This document shows, piece by piece, positions 6,666 to 7,512 of a stretch of 7,512 bases of DNA (the stretch's first letter is position 1; each line of letters opens with the position of its first letter). The notes below the pieces were generated by a model. It worked only from the letters and a program-made list of their open reading frames with translations, was not told where the DNA came from and searched no databases. The position numbers and the translations under genes were made by a program. This DNA comes from JBMNTQ01 sp050945815 (GTDB taxonomy: Bacteria; Bacillota; Clostridia; Christensenellales; JBMNTQ01), in contig JBMNTQ010000100.1 of the NCBI GenBank assembly GCA_050945815.1, forward strand, positions 1 through 7,512. The letters are read 5' to 3'.

Positions 6666-6821
6666 ATGATCGATTATATTATTATTGGGATCGTAGCCAT
6701 AATCTTGTTCTTTGCGATACGCAAAACCATCAAAAGCTCCAAAGGCGGCGGCTGTGCTGGCTGTTCCAGCTGCACCTCCTGCCCCCGCCCACAAGAGGAA
6801 GAGCAAGAACCTAACGAATAA
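6666..6821 (+). CDS. FeoB-associated Cys-rich membrane protein (51 aa)
   Basis: A 51-residue peptide starting MIDYIIIGIVAIILFFAI, a single membrane helix at about residues 3-18, followed by a basic stretch (RKTIKSSK, 19-26), a Gly/Cys-rich motif CAGCSSCTSC (30-39) and a Glu-rich tail. This matches the FeoB-associated Cys-rich family encoded just behind feoB in many anaerobes, which may stand in for FeoC. The four Cys (30, 33, 36, 39) could bind iron or an Fe-S cluster; this is an inference. The start at 6666 was chosen because the ATG at 6661 hits a stop after two codons; the ribosome binding site AAGAAGGTGG lies in the 15-base gap after feoB. It is the last gene of the operon. Confidence 0.9.
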   Translation: MIDYIIIGIVAIILFFAIRKTIKSSKGGGCAGCSSCTSCPRPQEEEQEPNE

Positions 6822-6831
6822 TAACTCTATC

Positions 6832-6863
6832 CTGAATCCCCCGCTCTAGAGCGGGGGATTCAG
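6832..6863. repeat. Perfect 32-base palindrome behind the feo operon
   Basis: Two 16-base arms, CTGAATCCCCCGCTCT and its exact complement, meet without a spacer; the centre is CTAG. It starts 10 bases after the stop codon of the Cys-rich peptide gene. As RNA it forms a very stable GC-rich hairpin on either strand, but no T tract follows on either side, so it is not a classical Rho-independent terminator. Its position next to a tnpA relic suggests it is the subterminal hairpin of an IS200/IS605-type element end, which may also stop or stabilise feo transcripts. Confidence 0.75.
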
Positions 6864-6997
6864 CCTGTAGAAGAAGCCGGTTATTGATCCAAACGAAACC
6901 TGAATAACAGCAAAGAAGATTAAATCCGTTCTTTTGGCGGCATGCCCGGCGAAAGCGGCACCGCTATGATAGTTTTGCTCTATCGCAAGCTGCCTTG

Positions 6998-7032
6998 AGA
7001 AAAATCAAAACCACCCCAAAATGGGATGGTTT
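6998..7032 (-). terminator. Rho-independent terminator behind the tnpA relic
   Basis: Read on the minus strand, AAACCATCCCA and TGGGGTGGTTT pair (one mismatch) around a TTT loop, and are followed by the T-rich run TGATTTTTCT. It is placed about 60 bases after the end of the tnpA frame, so it would end a tnpA transcript before it runs into the feo operon antisense. Confidence 0.6.
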
Positions 7033-7036
7033 GCCT

Positions 7037-7051
7037 AGCCCTATAAGGGCT
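7037..7051. repeat. Short hairpin AGCCCT-ATA-AGGGCT
   Basis: A perfect 6-base stem with a 3-base loop in the 3' region of the tnpA relic, between two larger hairpins. It is part of the hairpin series of the mobile element; no separate function is apparent. Confidence 0.5.
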
Positions 7052-7058
7052 GGATACT

Positions 7059-7081
7059 GCCAGCGCCTAAAAGACGCTGGC
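7059..7081. repeat. Hairpin GCCAGCG-9 bases-CGCTGGC
   Basis: A perfect 7-base GC-rich stem with a 9-base loop, 11 bases beyond the end of the tnpA relic. On the minus strand it lacks a following T run, so it is probably an RNA or DNA hairpin of the element rather than the terminator itself. Confidence 0.5.
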
Positions 7082-7092
7082 TTTCCCTTCGT

Positions 7093-7512
7093 TCAAGCCA
7101 CTGTGGACTCATTTCCTGGCGAACCCTGAAAAGGGCCTGCGTATTCTTTCGTTGTTAGTCTATCCATCCTCTGATCATGCTTTTCCTCTTCCCTTATGTA
7201 TTTTGCTATCGTTGCTTCATTCAGACCTACTATACTCACATAATATCCTGTCGGCCAAAAGTTTCAGTTGCCAAATTGGTCCTTCAAGTTCGCTTGCCGG
7301 TCGAATATCATCATTGCTCTTTTCCCCTTCAGATATCCCGTAAAGCTCGATACGCTATACTTAGGAGGGATGCTTACCAGCATATGGATGTGGCCCGGCA
7401 TTAGGTGTCCCTCTATTATTTCTACTCCTTTCCACTTACATAAATCTTTCAGGATTTCCCTTATACATACTTTCAGCTGATTATAGATTGCTTTTCTTCT
7501 CTTCTATATTTT
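7093..7512 (-). pseudogene. tnpA: IS200/IS605-family transposase TnpA relic (two in-frame stops, N-terminus outside window)
   Basis: The minus-strand frame resembles TnpA, the HUH single-strand transposase of IS200/IS605 elements. Recognisable parts are RRKAIYNQ, GVEIIEGHLMPGHIHMLVS with the HUH motif HIH (codons at 7384-7392), PPKYSVSSFTGYLKGKRA, NFWPTGYYVS, and LNEATIAKYIREEEKHD with the probable catalytic Tyr (codon 7198-7200). The frame is broken by TAG (7504-7506, before KRRKAIYNQ, where the family usually has Tyr) and TGA (7264-7266, between FGN and NFW, where Arg is usual), both single-base changes. Further oddities are Gly in place of the usual Asp before the HUH motif and Glu in place of the conserved Gln four residues after the Tyr. 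The frame ends with TGA at 7093-7095. The element is thus dead for self-transposition unless helped by another copy. Confidence 0.85.

Larger units (their letters stand above)
6832..7512 (-). mobile_element. Decayed IS200/IS605-type insertion element (partial, continues past window)
   Basis: The block contains a tnpA relic on the minus strand and, on its 3' side, about 230 bases of non-coding DNA rich in hairpins, ending in the 32-base palindrome next to the feo operon. IS200/IS605 elements have no terminal inverted repeats but carry subterminal hairpins at both ends, which fits. The exact left boundary is inferred from the palindrome. Within the spacer are a possible hairpin at 6962-6986 (GATAG/CTATC arms), the terminator at 6998-7032 and stems at 7037-7051 and 7059-7081. 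No tnpB frame was seen in the window. Confidence 0.6.

Noticed and set aside
6832..6863. Palindrome as an ordinary Rho-independent terminator of the feo operon
   Set aside because: No T tract follows on either strand and there is no normal loop; it was kept as a repeat instead.
1..7512. CRISPR arrays, tRNA or rRNA genes
   Set aside because: No regularly spaced direct repeats, no tRNA cloverleaf pattern and no conserved rRNA segments were seen.

Overview
The window looks like chromosomal DNA of an anaerobic Gram-positive-type bacterium (Bacillota; Clostridia or a close anaerobic class such as Negativicutes). The evidence is the tandem feoA-feoA-feoB set followed by a Cys-rich FeoB-associated peptide, a relic of a DUF2325 gene, strong GGAGG-type ribosome binding sites, moderate GC, and a 7TM-type histidine-kinase-like receptor. 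The species cannot be named from the sequence.

Left part (1-2777, minus strand): a two-gene unit. A 125-residue stand-alone receiver-like protein (2400-2777) is followed after 48 bases by a large lipoprotein receptor (start 2351, running off the left edge). The receptor joins a solute-binding-like domain, seven membrane segments, a coiled coil and a histidine-kinase-like module. The visible part of this module has no histidine where the phospho-acceptor should be, and the receiver lacks most of the catalytic pocket. This looks like a degenerate or repurposed two-component pair.

Middle part (2778-3897): a gene-poor stretch. It holds a possible 56-residue single-pass membrane peptide on the plus strand (3072-3242), a very doubtful hydrophobic ORF on the minus strand, and a clearly recognisable DUF2325 gene on the minus strand (3402-3719) broken by two in-frame stop codons. 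Between that relic and feoA lie overlapping divergent promoter-like elements.

Central part (3898-6821, plus strand): a complete ferrous-iron uptake operon: feoA, a second feoA, feoB (724 residues, GTPase plus membrane permease) and a 51-residue Cys-rich single-pass membrane peptide. The FeoA proteins probably modulate the FeoB assembly, FeoB imports Fe(II), and the Cys-rich peptide is assumed to assist at the cytoplasmic face.

Right part (6832-7512): remains of an IS200/IS605-type element inserted just behind the operon. It consists of a perfect 32-base palindrome, a series of hairpins including a minus-strand terminator, and a tnpA pseudogene (minus strand, running off the right edge) with two in-frame stops. 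The window therefore shows an intact Fe(II) import operon flanked on both sides by decaying genes, next to an unusual receptor whose ligand is unknown.
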